From Anaerolineae bacterium (lineage in GTDB: Bacteria > Chloroflexota > Anaerolineae > SpSt-600): 48,245 nt of DNA. Position numbers and translations under genes: made by a program. Numbering within the stretch: the stretch's first letter is position 1; each line of letters begins with the position of its first letter. The notes under the pieces were generated by a model that had not been told where the DNA came from, searched no databases, and saw only the letters and a list, made by a program, of their open reading frames with translations. Positions 17,360 through 25,575 of this stretch are shown here, one piece after another. The stretch is taken from positions 1 through 48,245 of the forward strand of contig JANXAG010000009.1 of NCBI GenBank assembly GCA_025062375.1, in the 5' to 3' direction.

Positions 17360-19393
17360 ATGAAAACCGAAGCTTTGTTTTGGGCAATTCACATACCGCT
17401 TATGGTTCTTTTCCTGATCGGCCTGGCCGATGTCGTAGGAGTCTGGCTTCGGGGTAGGGTAGAGGGTGTTGGGGATCTTCCGGTTAAAAGGAAGTTCATC
17501 ACCCTGCTGGGCCGGGCAATTAAAACCATTTTCAGCCGCCGCTTTCTCCTTTTCCTGAAAGCGTTTATAACAGAAGCCTGGTTTAACCGTCGCCTCTGGC
17601 AGACCAGCCGCTGGCGCTGGCTTAACCATTTCCTTCTCCTCAATGGCTTCCTCCTCTTGACAGCTCTTTCAGCTCTGGCAGCTCTTTCGGAAAAAGTCCT
17701 CTACCATTTATTCCACCTTGGGCACATCCCGTGGATTTCCATGTGGTACACTGCCGACCACCCGCTTATAGCGTTCTTGAACGAAATCGGGGGGATAATG
17801 ATGACAGTGGGACTGCTTTTTTACACCATCCGCCGCTACGTGGTTCGCCCCCCGCAACTCCGCACCGGCCCTATGGATACCTGGATGGTAGTCGCTCTTG
17901 GGGTTATCCTCCTCACCGGCTGGATAACGGAGATCGTTCGTCTGAACGCTGGATACGAAGGGACTGCCCCATATCTGGCTTTCATTAGCTACCCGCTTTC
18001 CCGCCTGGTCTCCGGGCTGAATCTTCCCTGGAAGAGTCTCTTTGAGTGGCTCTTTCTGGCTCATGGCCTATTTGTTTCCGTTGTCATTGTCACAATTCCC
18101 TATTCCAAATTCTTCCACGCTGTTGCCACGGCTCTAATGGCTACGTGGGATGGAGTTCAGCAGGAAACGGCAAGGGGCCACGCTGCAGATAGCCCTGTTA
18201 CGTTTACTTTTCAGCAACTGGTGGCCCTGGATGCGTGCACCCGGTGTGGGGAGTGCGTGCGGTGGTGTCCCACTTTCGCCGAAAAGCCAGAGCTGGATGC
18301 AATTACTCCTCTGCGTAAGATTGAAACGGTCCGGCGGTTTGTGCGGCGGCAGTATGGCCTTATCGCGCGTTTCCTGGGGCCTCGTCCGCCCGGGCCGGAG
18401 GAACTCAGGGTTCATTCGAGTGGAACATATGATTGCACCCTTTGCGGGCGCTGTGCTGTGGTTTGCCCGGCTTACATCCAGACTCGTCCTCTGTGGATTG
18501 CTATGCGTGAAGACCTGGTTAAGCAGGGTGTTTATCCGGCCATCTTTGACCGGCTTCGGGAGACTTTCCTGACATCTCACAACATTTCAGGTGATGATAA
18601 CGCTAATCGGCTCATATGGAGCCAGAACCTGCCCGGGATCCCGGAAGGTGTTATCAGGAAGGACCGGGCTGAGGTGGTATATTTTGTCGGGTGCGTTGCC
18701 TCATTTTACCCCCAGTGTTATTCCATCCCTCAGAACGCGGTGCAGCTTCTGGATAGGGCTGGAGTGGATTACATGACGCTGGGGGATGAGGAGTGGTGCT
18801 GCGGTTTTCCCCTGATCATCGCTGGAATGGGTGAGGCGGTGGTAGAGACCGTGCGCCATAATCTGGAAGCCATACGTCGGACAGGGGCAAAGCGGCTGGT
18901 TACGGGGTGTCCATCCTGCTATCACACCTGGAAGCACGATTATCCTCGTATTTCAGGAGAACCCCTGGGTTTTGAGGTGTTGCATCTGACGGAGCTATTA
19001 GTAGAGTTGCTCGAGGGGGGACATCTTCCGCTTCGCCCCTTGGAGGAAACAGTTACCTACCATGATCCCTGTGATCTGGGGCGAACGAGTGGGGTATACG
19101 AAGCACCACGTCAGGTCATCCGGGCCATTCCAGGGATCACACTGGTGGAGATGGAGCACCACCACCAATATTCTCTCTGTTGCGGCGGAGGTGGTGATGT
19201 GGAGATGGCGGACAAGGAGCTGGTGACTGCGGTAGCGCGGCGGCGCCTGAAGGAGGCTCAGACGGCAGGCGCCAGAATAATTCTTTCAGCCTGCCAGCAG
19301 TGCAAGCGCACTCTGACCGCCGCGGCTCGCCAGGAAAAAGTCCGCATCCGGGTGATGGACGTGGTGGAGCTTGTGGCACAACAGGTTTTATAG
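17360..19393 (+). CDS. Membrane HdrE-HdrD fusion (heterodisulfide reductase-like, b-type cytochrome plus FeS/CCG subunit)
   Basis: 677 residues. The first ~265 residues hold about six membrane helices with histidines (for example YHLFHLGHIPW, LFLAHGLF), like the gamma subunit of nitrate reductase/HdrE heme b proteins. Then come two [4Fe-4S] motifs (CTRCGECVRWCP near residue 293, CTLCGRCAVVCP near 359) and two CCG domains (WCCGFPL near 480 with CPSCYH; HDPCDLGR with CCGGGG near 608 and CQQCK), as in HdrD, DsrK and TmcB. It probably moves electrons between the quinone pool and a cytoplasmic disulfide or other acceptor. It is a single-gene transcript with its own promoter; the substrate is unknown. 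In many organisms these two parts are separate genes. Confidence 0.88.
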   Translation: MKTEALFWAIHIPLMVLFLIGLADVVGVWLRGRVEGVGDLPVKRKFITLLGRAIKTIFSRRFLLFLKAFITEAWFNRRLWQTSRWRWLNHFLLLNGFLLLTALSALAALSEKVLYHLFHLGHIPWISMWYTADHPLIAFLNEIGGIMMTVGLLFYTIRRYVVRPPQLRTGPMDTWMVVALGVILLTGWITEIVRLNAGYEGTAPYLAFISYPLSRLVSGLNLPWKSLFEWLFLAHGLFVSVVIVTIPYSKFFHAVATALMATWDGVQQETARGHAADSPVTFTFQQLVALDACTRCGECVRWCPTFAEKPELDAITPLRKIETVRRFVRRQYGLIARFLGPRPPGPEELRVHSSGTYDCTLCGRCAVVCPAYIQTRPLWIAMREDLVKQGVYPAIFDRLRETFLTSHNISGDDNANRLIWSQNLPGIPEGVIRKDRAEVVYFVGCVASFYPQCYSIPQNAVQLLDRAGVDYMTLGDEEWCCGFPLIIAGMGEAVVETVRHNLEAIRRTGAKRLVTGCPSCYHTWKHDYPRISGEPLGFEVLHLTELLVELLEGGHLPLRPLEETVTYHDPCDLGRTSGVYEAPRQVIRAIPGITLVEMEHHHQYSLCCGGGGDVEMADKELVTAVARRRLKEAQTAGARIILSACQQCKRTLTAAARQEKVRIRVMDVVELVAQQVL

Positions 19394-19441
19394 CACTGGG
19401 GCATTAATTTGCCCTAAAATCAAAGAAATCAGGAGGGAGCC

Positions 19442-20701
19442 ATGAGTAACGAATTGCAGATTGATGCCTATCCACCGGCTAAAATGGCCAGCCGCATGGA
19501 AGAAGTTGGGGTTACCAAAGCCAACATGGATTTCTGGACCATGTTCGCCCTTGCTATTCTGGCGGGGGCGTTCATTGGCACGGGGGGCATATTCCTCACC
19601 ACGGTAACAACCGGATTGAGTGCGGCTGGTGTGCCTTTTGGCCTGGTTCGTTTGATAGGGGGCCTGGTTTTCTGCCTCGGCCTGATTGCGGTCTCTGTAG
19701 CCGGAGCGGAGCTATTCACTGGCAATAACCTCATCATAATGGCATATGCCAGTGGCCGGGTAACAACCGCTCAGCTTCTGCGCAACTGGGTTATTGTGTA
19801 TGCGGGGAACTTCGTCGGCTCTATCCTTACCGCTCTGGTAATGTTCCTGACGGGTCAATACATGTTTGCTTCTGGTGCGCTCGGATTGAATGCCCTTTCC
19901 ATTGCCGATGCCAAGTGCAACCTGGGGTTCATCCAGGCTATTGCGCTGGGCATTATGTGCAATGCTCTGGTGTGCCTGGCTGTCTGGCTATGCGCTTCGG
20001 CTCGGTCCACCACTGATAAGATACTCTCCATAATCTTCCCCATCACCGCCTTCGTCGCCGCCGGATTTGAGCACAGCATCGCCAACATGTATCTTATCTC
20101 CATTGGCCTCTTTATCAAATCTTGGGCGCCTCCTGCTTTTTGGGAAGCCATCGGTAAGACCCCTGCAGACTTTGTCCATCTTACTTGGGCGGCTTTCTTC
20201 CTCAAAAACCTGTTGCCTGTCACCATTGGGAACATTATCGGAGGCTCTGGTTTCGTAGGACTAACCTACTGGTTTGTCTACCTGCGCCCGAAGAAGAAGG
20301 TGGAGCTTGTGCCAGGAGTAGCACCGAGAATTCTGGTGGTTGATGACGACGCAGACTTTGTGGACCTGTGCCGCATGATCCTCACAAAGGAGGGATACCA
20401 GGTCAGTGCAGCCAGCGACGGACAGCAAGCCCTGCAGATGATGCGGAATGAGCGGCCAGATCTGGTGTTGCTGGACATAATGATGGCAACACCTCTTGAA
20501 GGCGTGGCAGTGGCGCGGGAAATTGCTTCCGATCCTAACCTTAAGACACTCCCCGTGGTCATCGTTTCCAGCATTGATAGCAGCCAGTATGCGAGCCTTC
20601 TTCCCGATGATGTGCACATACCGGTGGATGCCTGGATCAGCAAGCCTATAGATCCGGACCATCTTTTGCGCACTGTCCGTCGCTTCGTAAAGGGCCGATA
20701 A
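19442..20701 (+). CDS. Formate/nitrite transporter (FNT) channel fused to a response-regulator receiver domain
   Basis: 419 residues. Residues about 30-285 are an FNT-family channel (FocA/NirC type) with six membrane segments, including LAGAFIGTGGIFL, AGAELFTGNNLIIMAYASGR, WVIVYAGNFVGSI, ALGIMCNALVCLAVWL and NLLPVTIGNIIGGSGFVG. After a short basic linker (YLRPKKKVELVPG) a complete CheY-like receiver follows (residues ~294-419) with the acidic pair in VVDDDADF, phosphoacceptor Asp345 in LVLLDIMM, and the switch Lys in ISKPIDPD. The frame is continuous with no sign of error at the junction. FNT channels pass formate, nitrite or hydrosulfide; which is not clear. The fusion suggests that phosphorylation may gate or localise the channel. 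Confidence 0.88.
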   Translation: MSNELQIDAYPPAKMASRMEEVGVTKANMDFWTMFALAILAGAFIGTGGIFLTTVTTGLSAAGVPFGLVRLIGGLVFCLGLIAVSVAGAELFTGNNLIIMAYASGRVTTAQLLRNWVIVYAGNFVGSILTALVMFLTGQYMFASGALGLNALSIADAKCNLGFIQAIALGIMCNALVCLAVWLCASARSTTDKILSIIFPITAFVAAGFEHSIANMYLISIGLFIKSWAPPAFWEAIGKTPADFVHLTWAAFFLKNLLPVTIGNIIGGSGFVGLTYWFVYLRPKKKVELVPGVAPRILVVDDDADFVDLCRMILTKEGYQVSAASDGQQALQMMRNERPDLVLLDIMMATPLEGVAVAREIASDPNLKTLPVVIVSSIDSSQYASLLPDDVHIPVDAWISKPIDPDHLLRTVRRFVKGR

Positions 20702-20707
20702 AGGGGG

Positions 20708-20739
20708 GCGCCAGGCGCCTTAAGGTGCCTGGCGCTTTC
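20708..20739 (+). terminator. Rho-independent terminator after the FNT-receiver gene
   Basis: An uninterrupted 12-bp stem (GCGCCAGGCGCC paired with GGTGCCTGGCGC, one G-T pair) around a TTAA loop, followed by TTTC. It separates this gene from the next signalling gene. Confidence 0.85.
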
Positions 20740-20776
20740 TTCCGTCAAGTTGTAAAATTCTTTTTGGAGCTAATAG

Positions 20777-21943
20777 ATGAATGCTCCGGTGCGTGTTTTA
20801 GTTGTAGATGATGAAATTGGTATCCGTGAAGGATGTCGGCGGGTTCTTGGTCCCCGGGGGTTTGAAGTAGATGTAGCGGAAAATGGCCCTGTGGGCCTCC
20901 GGAAACTCAGAGAATCCCGCTATGATGTCCTTTTGTTGGATATAATAATGCCTGGCATGAGTGGCATGGAAGTCCTCCACCAGGCTCGTCAGATAGACCC
21001 CGAGCTCATATGCATTGTTATTACTGGCTATGCCACTGTAGAGTTGGCAGTTCAAGCGATTCGTGAGGGTGCTCATGACTTTATTGCCAAGCCTTTTTCC
21101 GCTGATCATCTATTGCAGGTAATTAACCGGGAGCTGGAACGCCGAGCTCTGCGCAAAGAAGCAGAGAAGCTTAAAGCTCTTGAAGAGGAAGCCCGAGAAC
21201 TGGCTCGCACCAAGGCGGAACTTCAGAAGCTGGAAGCAGTGGAAAGCCGTTTTATGGTCTCTCTAGTCCATATACTGAGAGCTCCCGTGGCTGTTATCCA
21301 AAATACGCTCCAGCTTATCCGAAAGGGTTACATACCGCCAGAGGAAATACCGGAGACTCTGGAACGGCTTGAAATTAGGGCAGGAGAGTTGCTGGAAACA
21401 CTGGATGATTTATTGCTCCTGGCCCACCTCAAAGAAAGAATTGGCCTGAGCCAAACAGAGATAACTTCCCTGGCGGAGGTCCTGAACGAGGTTTTAGTCA
21501 GCTTGAAGCCCAACGCTGATCGCCAGAGGTTGACCATGAAGGTGGATGTGCAGGATTCCCCAAAGGTGCGGGCTAATCCGGCTCATATCAGAGCCCTGTG
21601 GAAACACCTTATAGATAATGCGATCCGTTACACCCCTTCTGGTGGTCATATAACCATCTCCTTGTGGGCGGACAAGGAGCGGGGCCTGGCCATTGGAGCT
21701 GTCTCTGATACCGGAATTGGCATCCCAGCAGACGAAATTCCCCGTATATTTGAAGAATTTTATCGGGCTCAGGAGGCAAAACGCATGCGAGAAACGGGCA
21801 CGGGCCTGGGTCTGCCAATTGTCCGGCAGGTGCTGGAACTGTACGGCGGAACCATTGAGGTGGAATCGGAAGTGAGCCGGGGGAGCACCTTTCGCTTTAT
21901 GCTTCCTCTGGTAGAGGATCAGGATGAAATTAAGCTTGCTTAA
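20777..21943 (+). CDS. Receiver-histidine kinase protein (REC-HisKA-HATPase), soluble
   Basis: 388 residues. N-terminal receiver (residues 5-120) with DDE at 11-13, phosphoacceptor Asp55 (LLLDIIMPG) and Lys105 (AKPF). A coiled-coil linker rich in E, A and K (about 125-160) leads to a HisKA helix with His165 in LVHILRAPV; the Glu that normally follows the His is Ile here. The ATPase domain has an N box (HLIDNAIRYTP), G1 (SDTGIGIP) and G2 (GTGLGLPIVRQ). It has no membrane or PAS domain, so input must come through the receiver. Close paralogue of the gene at 23959, with a Cache kinase between them. Confidence 0.9.
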   Translation: MNAPVRVLVVDDEIGIREGCRRVLGPRGFEVDVAENGPVGLRKLRESRYDVLLLDIIMPGMSGMEVLHQARQIDPELICIVITGYATVELAVQAIREGAHDFIAKPFSADHLLQVINRELERRALRKEAEKLKALEEEARELARTKAELQKLEAVESRFMVSLVHILRAPVAVIQNTLQLIRKGYIPPEEIPETLERLEIRAGELLETLDDLLLLAHLKERIGLSQTEITSLAEVLNEVLVSLKPNADRQRLTMKVDVQDSPKVRANPAHIRALWKHLIDNAIRYTPSGGHITISLWADKERGLAIGAVSDTGIGIPADEIPRIFEEFYRAQEAKRMRETGTGLGLPIVRQVLELYGGTIEVESEVSRGSTFRFMLPLVEDQDEIKLA

Positions 21944-21970
21944 AGGTTTTTTGGCAGAAAGGGGTGGAAA

Positions 21971-23947
21971 ATGAGGGAAATTTTCTTGCGGCTCTTAGGT
22001 GGACGGTTGCGGACAACTTTGACTATTTCCTTTGCGCTCGTGGCGGCGTTGACGGTAGGATTGAACGCCCTGGTTGTTTCCTGGGTGATCCATGAGTATT
22101 TGGTCTCTGCTGAGGCGGAAAGGATAGCACGGGATATGAAATTGGCCGAGACTCTATATCAGCTCAAACTGGACGAGATTGCTGCTATCAGCCACCGACT
22201 GGCGCTGGACCCTTGGGTGGTGGAAAACTTCGCAGCTGCAGCTAAAGGAGATCCTGAAGCGATCCAGATCATTGACCGGCAGATTACCAATAAAATCATA
22301 GTGCTGGCTCTGGGTGGCACTCATCTTATTGCCATCCTGGATACCAAGGGAAACCTGGTGACCGGGAAAGTCCTCTGGCCTGATGGAGAGATCTCTCCCC
22401 CTCTGACTGATGGCTACTTTGGTGACCTTCCTATAGTCCGCACTGTGCTGGAAAAAGGCAAGCCTCTGGCTTCTACTGAGATTATTCCTGCGGAAGTCCT
22501 GGCTCAGGTAGGATTAGATAAGCAGGCTTATATACCATTGCTGGAAACCCCATTAGCCGCCCCGGAGCCCTTTGACCCTCGCGAAGGAACAGCGGGATTG
22601 GCCCTGGTGGGAATTTCTCCGCTCAGAGACAAGTCGGGGCAACTCATTGGCGCAATTCTTTCGGCTTACATGTTCAATAACGACTATACTTTGGTGGACC
22701 GGATCAAAGAGGTTGCCGGGATAGATACTGTCACTATCTTTTTGGGTGACCTGCGGGTTTCTACCAATGTGACTGATGAAGAGGGGCGACGTGCTATTGG
22801 CACCCGTATTTCTCAAGCTGTCCGTAAAGTTGTTTTGGAGGAAGGACGGGAGTACGTTGGGCGTGCCTTTGTTGTGAAAGAATGGTATATAACTCGTTAT
22901 GAACCACTGCGGGACCATATGGGCAATGTGGTTGGTAGTCTGTATGTGGGCGCGCGAGAGGCTAACTTTCAGGCGCTGGTGCAAAAATTTAACCAGCGGG
23001 TTGCGCTGATAGCCATCATTTGTATCCTGCTGGCGGTAGTTATAGCCTTCCCTATCAGTTACCTCTTTACTTTGCCAATTACTGAATTAGTAGTAGCGCA
23101 CCGCCGTCTGGCGTCAGGGGATATGTCTGTCCGGGTTAAGATCCACGGAAATGGCGAATTAGCGGCATTGGGTCATTCGTTCAATGTTATGGCTGAAACA
23201 CTCCACCGCACCCAGCAGGAATTGCTCCACAAAGAGAAGTTGGCTTCTATGGGTCAACTGGCCGCTGGCGTGGCTCATGAGTTAAATAACCCTCTGGGCA
23301 CCATTATGCTCTTTGCCGATGCACTTCAACGGGAGCTTCCGCCCGATGACCACCATCAGGAAGATGTGAAGATGATTTTGCAAGAGGCTGACAGGGCTAA
23401 AAAAATAGTTGCCGGCCTTCTTAACTTCGCTCGCCAGCAGGAAATCTTAGCTCAGGACACTAACTTGCATGCTCTTCTGGACCAGGTGGTGGAGAATCTC
23501 CGGCACCAGCCCATTTTTGCCGAAGTAGAAATAGTCCGGTGCTACGATCCAAAAGTCCGCATTATTCAGGCAGATCCCGCTCAACTGCAGCAAGTGTTCA
23601 TTAACCTCCTTACAAACGCTGCAGAGGCCATAAATGGGCCGGGCACCATCACTATCACTACGCGAGCATTAGACGGACAGGTAGAAATTTCTATTTCTGA
23701 TACCGGATGCGGCATCCCTGAAGAAAACATGAGCAAGCTTTTCACCCCTTTCTTCACCACAAAGCCTCCAGGAAAAGGCACGGGTTTAGGCCTTTCCATA
23801 GTTTATGGCATAATTAAAATGCATCGTGGGCAAATTTCTGTCCAGAGCCAGGTGGGCAAGGGGACGACTTTTACCATTACTTTGCCAGAAAAGTGGATGG
23901 GTAAAATGGAACGCGCTATCCCGGCTTCAGAGGAGATCATCGGTTAA
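21971..23947 (+). CDS. Cache-HAMP sensor histidine kinase
   Basis: 658 residues. A first membrane helix (about 16-38), an extracytoplasmic domain of ~300 residues with Cache-like features (AILDTKGNLVTGK, ALVGISPLRDKSGQLIGAIL, YEPLRDHMGNVVGSLYVGA), a second helix (about 340-362), and HAMP with RLASGDMSVRVKIHG. The HisKA motif GVAHELNNPLG has its His near residue 436, and the ATPase motifs are NLLTNAAEAI, SDTGCGIPEEN and KGTGLGLSIVYGI. NtrB-like HELNNP kinases usually signal to separate receivers; the two flanking receiver-kinases are obvious partners. The ligand is unknown, perhaps a small organic acid. Confidence 0.92.
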   Translation: MREIFLRLLGGRLRTTLTISFALVAALTVGLNALVVSWVIHEYLVSAEAERIARDMKLAETLYQLKLDEIAAISHRLALDPWVVENFAAAAKGDPEAIQIIDRQITNKIIVLALGGTHLIAILDTKGNLVTGKVLWPDGEISPPLTDGYFGDLPIVRTVLEKGKPLASTEIIPAEVLAQVGLDKQAYIPLLETPLAAPEPFDPREGTAGLALVGISPLRDKSGQLIGAILSAYMFNNDYTLVDRIKEVAGIDTVTIFLGDLRVSTNVTDEEGRRAIGTRISQAVRKVVLEEGREYVGRAFVVKEWYITRYEPLRDHMGNVVGSLYVGAREANFQALVQKFNQRVALIAIICILLAVVIAFPISYLFTLPITELVVAHRRLASGDMSVRVKIHGNGELAALGHSFNVMAETLHRTQQELLHKEKLASMGQLAAGVAHELNNPLGTIMLFADALQRELPPDDHHQEDVKMILQEADRAKKIVAGLLNFARQQEILAQDTNLHALLDQVVENLRHQPIFAEVEIVRCYDPKVRIIQADPAQLQQVFINLLTNAAEAINGPGTITITTRALDGQVEISISDTGCGIPEENMSKLFTPFFTTKPPGKGTGLGLSIVYGIIKMHRGQISVQSQVGKGTTFTITLPEKWMGKMERAIPASEEIIG

Positions 23948-23958
23948 GGTGATGAAAG

Positions 23959-25098
23959 ATGAATGAGCCTCCGCGTATTCTGGTTATAGACGATGAGGAG
24001 GGCATTCGGGCAGGCTGTCAGAGAGCTCTGGAACCAGAAGGTTACATCGTAGAGACCGCCGCTACAGGCCAGGAAGGGCTACGACGTTTCTTAGAGGGCA
24101 GTTTTGATCTGGTCTTAATTGATATATTCCTGCCTGATATGCGTGGCATTGACCTTTTAAAGCCTATGCTGGAAAAGGACCCCGACGTTATATGCATAAT
24201 CATCACCGGGTATGCTACTATAGAACTGGCGGTCCATGCTATCAAGGCTGGAGCTTATGATTTTCTCTCCAAGCCCTTTTCCGGTGATGTGCTGCGGTTA
24301 ACGGTAGCCCAGGGCCTGGAGCGGCGCCGGCTTTCTCTGGAGGCAAAGCGCCTGCGGAAACTTGAAGAGGAGGCGCGTGAACTGGCGCGAGCTAAAGAGG
24401 AGCTTGAGCGGTTGGACCGTTTCAAAACCATGTTTATGTTTACAGTGGCCCATGAGCTTCGGGCGCCCTTAAATGCTCTCCAGAGTTTCCTTTTAGCCAT
24501 TATCAAAGGATACATCCCACCTGATGAGTGGAAAGAAGTGCTGGAACGTGCTGTCCAGAGGACGCAGGACTTGCTAAATCTGGTGGATGATTTACTCAAG
24601 TTGGCGGCAGCGAAAAGCGAAAAAGGGTTAGAAAAACGGGAGTCGGTCTCTCTGGCAGAAGTCCTGGAGAAAGTATTCCCTCTCTTCAAAGCTGAGGCTG
24701 AGGCCAAAGGTATTAAGTGCGTTCTGGAAATCCGCCAGCGTCCGATAGTCCAAGCTGATCCAGACCAGATGGCTCAGGTTTGGAGTAACCTCATATCTAA
24801 CGCAGTAAAATACACGTTGCCTGGAGGGCAGATACGAGTAATACTGGAAGAGCGGGATGGGTGGGCTATTGGAACAGTGGAAGACACTGGTATCGGCATT
24901 GCACCTCAAGATCTGGATCGCATTTTTGAGGAATTTTACCGTACCCCTCAGGCTAAGAAAATTGCACCTCGCGGGACAGGATTGGGGCTCCCGTTGGTCA
25001 AGTCCATTGTAGAAGCGCATGGCGGAAATATTACAGTGAACTCGGAATTGGGACGCGGCAGCAGTTTCGTGTTCCGGCTACCTGCCTCCGAGAGCTGA
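23959..25098 (+). CDS. Receiver-histidine kinase protein (REC-HisKA-HATPase), soluble
   Basis: 379 residues, the same layout as the gene at 20777: receiver with VIDDEEGI, Asp55 in LVLIDIFLPD and Lys105 in LSKPF; a charged helical linker; canonical HisKA motif TVAHELRAPLNAL with His165; N box NLISNAVKYTLPGG; G1 EDTGIGIAPQD; G2 GTGLGLPLVKSI. It starts 12 nt after the Cache kinase and so is probably co-transcribed. Likely an intermediate in a phosphorelay that starts at the Cache kinase. No DNA-binding output domain is encoded nearby. Confidence 0.91.
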   Translation: MNEPPRILVIDDEEGIRAGCQRALEPEGYIVETAATGQEGLRRFLEGSFDLVLIDIFLPDMRGIDLLKPMLEKDPDVICIIITGYATIELAVHAIKAGAYDFLSKPFSGDVLRLTVAQGLERRRLSLEAKRLRKLEEEARELARAKEELERLDRFKTMFMFTVAHELRAPLNALQSFLLAIIKGYIPPDEWKEVLERAVQRTQDLLNLVDDLLKLAAAKSEKGLEKRESVSLAEVLEKVFPLFKAEAEAKGIKCVLEIRQRPIVQADPDQMAQVWSNLISNAVKYTLPGGQIRVILEERDGWAIGTVEDTGIGIAPQDLDRIFEEFYRTPQAKKIAPRGTGLGLPLVKSIVEAHGGNITVNSELGRGSSFVFRLPASES

Positions 25099-25118
25099 GA
25101 AATTTTGGCCATTAAAAG

Positions 25119-25148
25119 AGCGCCAAGCTTCAGGTGATGCCTGGCGCT
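25119..25148. terminator. Bidirectional terminator between convergent signalling and hydrogenase operons
   Basis: AGCGCCAAGC (25119-25128) pairs with GCCTGGCGCT (25139-25148) with one mismatch. On the - strand it is followed by CTTTTAAT, on the + strand by a weaker CTTTG. It lies between the 3' ends of two converging operons. Confidence 0.75.
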
Positions 25149-25177
25149 CTTTGCGTTCACCAGAACACCAGATAGGG

Positions 25178-25555
25178 CTACTTTTTCAGCTTTTCCTCTA
25201 TCAACGCCAGCAATTTATCCGGGTCAATTGGTTTGTGGATCCACTCATCCGCTGGGGCGTACTCGCCCGCAGGGACCACCCCCTGAGCACGCGCTCCGGT
25301 GAGCGATGTTACCATAATAACCGGAATATCTTTTAACTCTGGGTCTTTGGCCATCTCACGGCTGACGTCAAGCCCGTCCAGGATGTAAGACATCATGATG
25401 TCAAGGAGGACCAAGTCTGGTTTTTCCCTCCGCATCACCCGGAGCGCCTCTCTTCCGCTGGCAGCCGTAAGGACTTCATGGCCCTTGGATTTTAGAATCC
25501 GTTGCGTCAGCTTTATAAAGTCCGGATCATCGTCCACTACCAGAATCCTGGCCAT
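25178..25555 (-). CDS. CheY-like single-domain response regulator
   Basis: 125 residues, only a receiver: VVDDDPDF acidic pair, phosphoacceptor Asp in LVLLDIMMSYILDGLD, switch Lys in IHKPIDPDKLLALIEEK. It is clearly related to the receiver fused to the FNT channel (shared LVLLDIMM, KPIDPD and the same spacing). Last gene of the hydrogenase operon, about 20 nt after the cytochrome b gene. It probably acts by protein contact since there is no output domain. Confidence 0.92.
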   Translation of the reverse strand: MARILVVDDDPDFIKLTQRILKSKGHEVLTAASGREALRVMRREKPDLVLLDIMMSYILDGLDVSREMAKDPELKDIPVIMVTSLTGARAQGVVPAGEYAPADEWIHKPIDPDKLLALIEEKLKK

Positions 25556-25575
25556 TTTTAATCCTCCTTCCCCTA

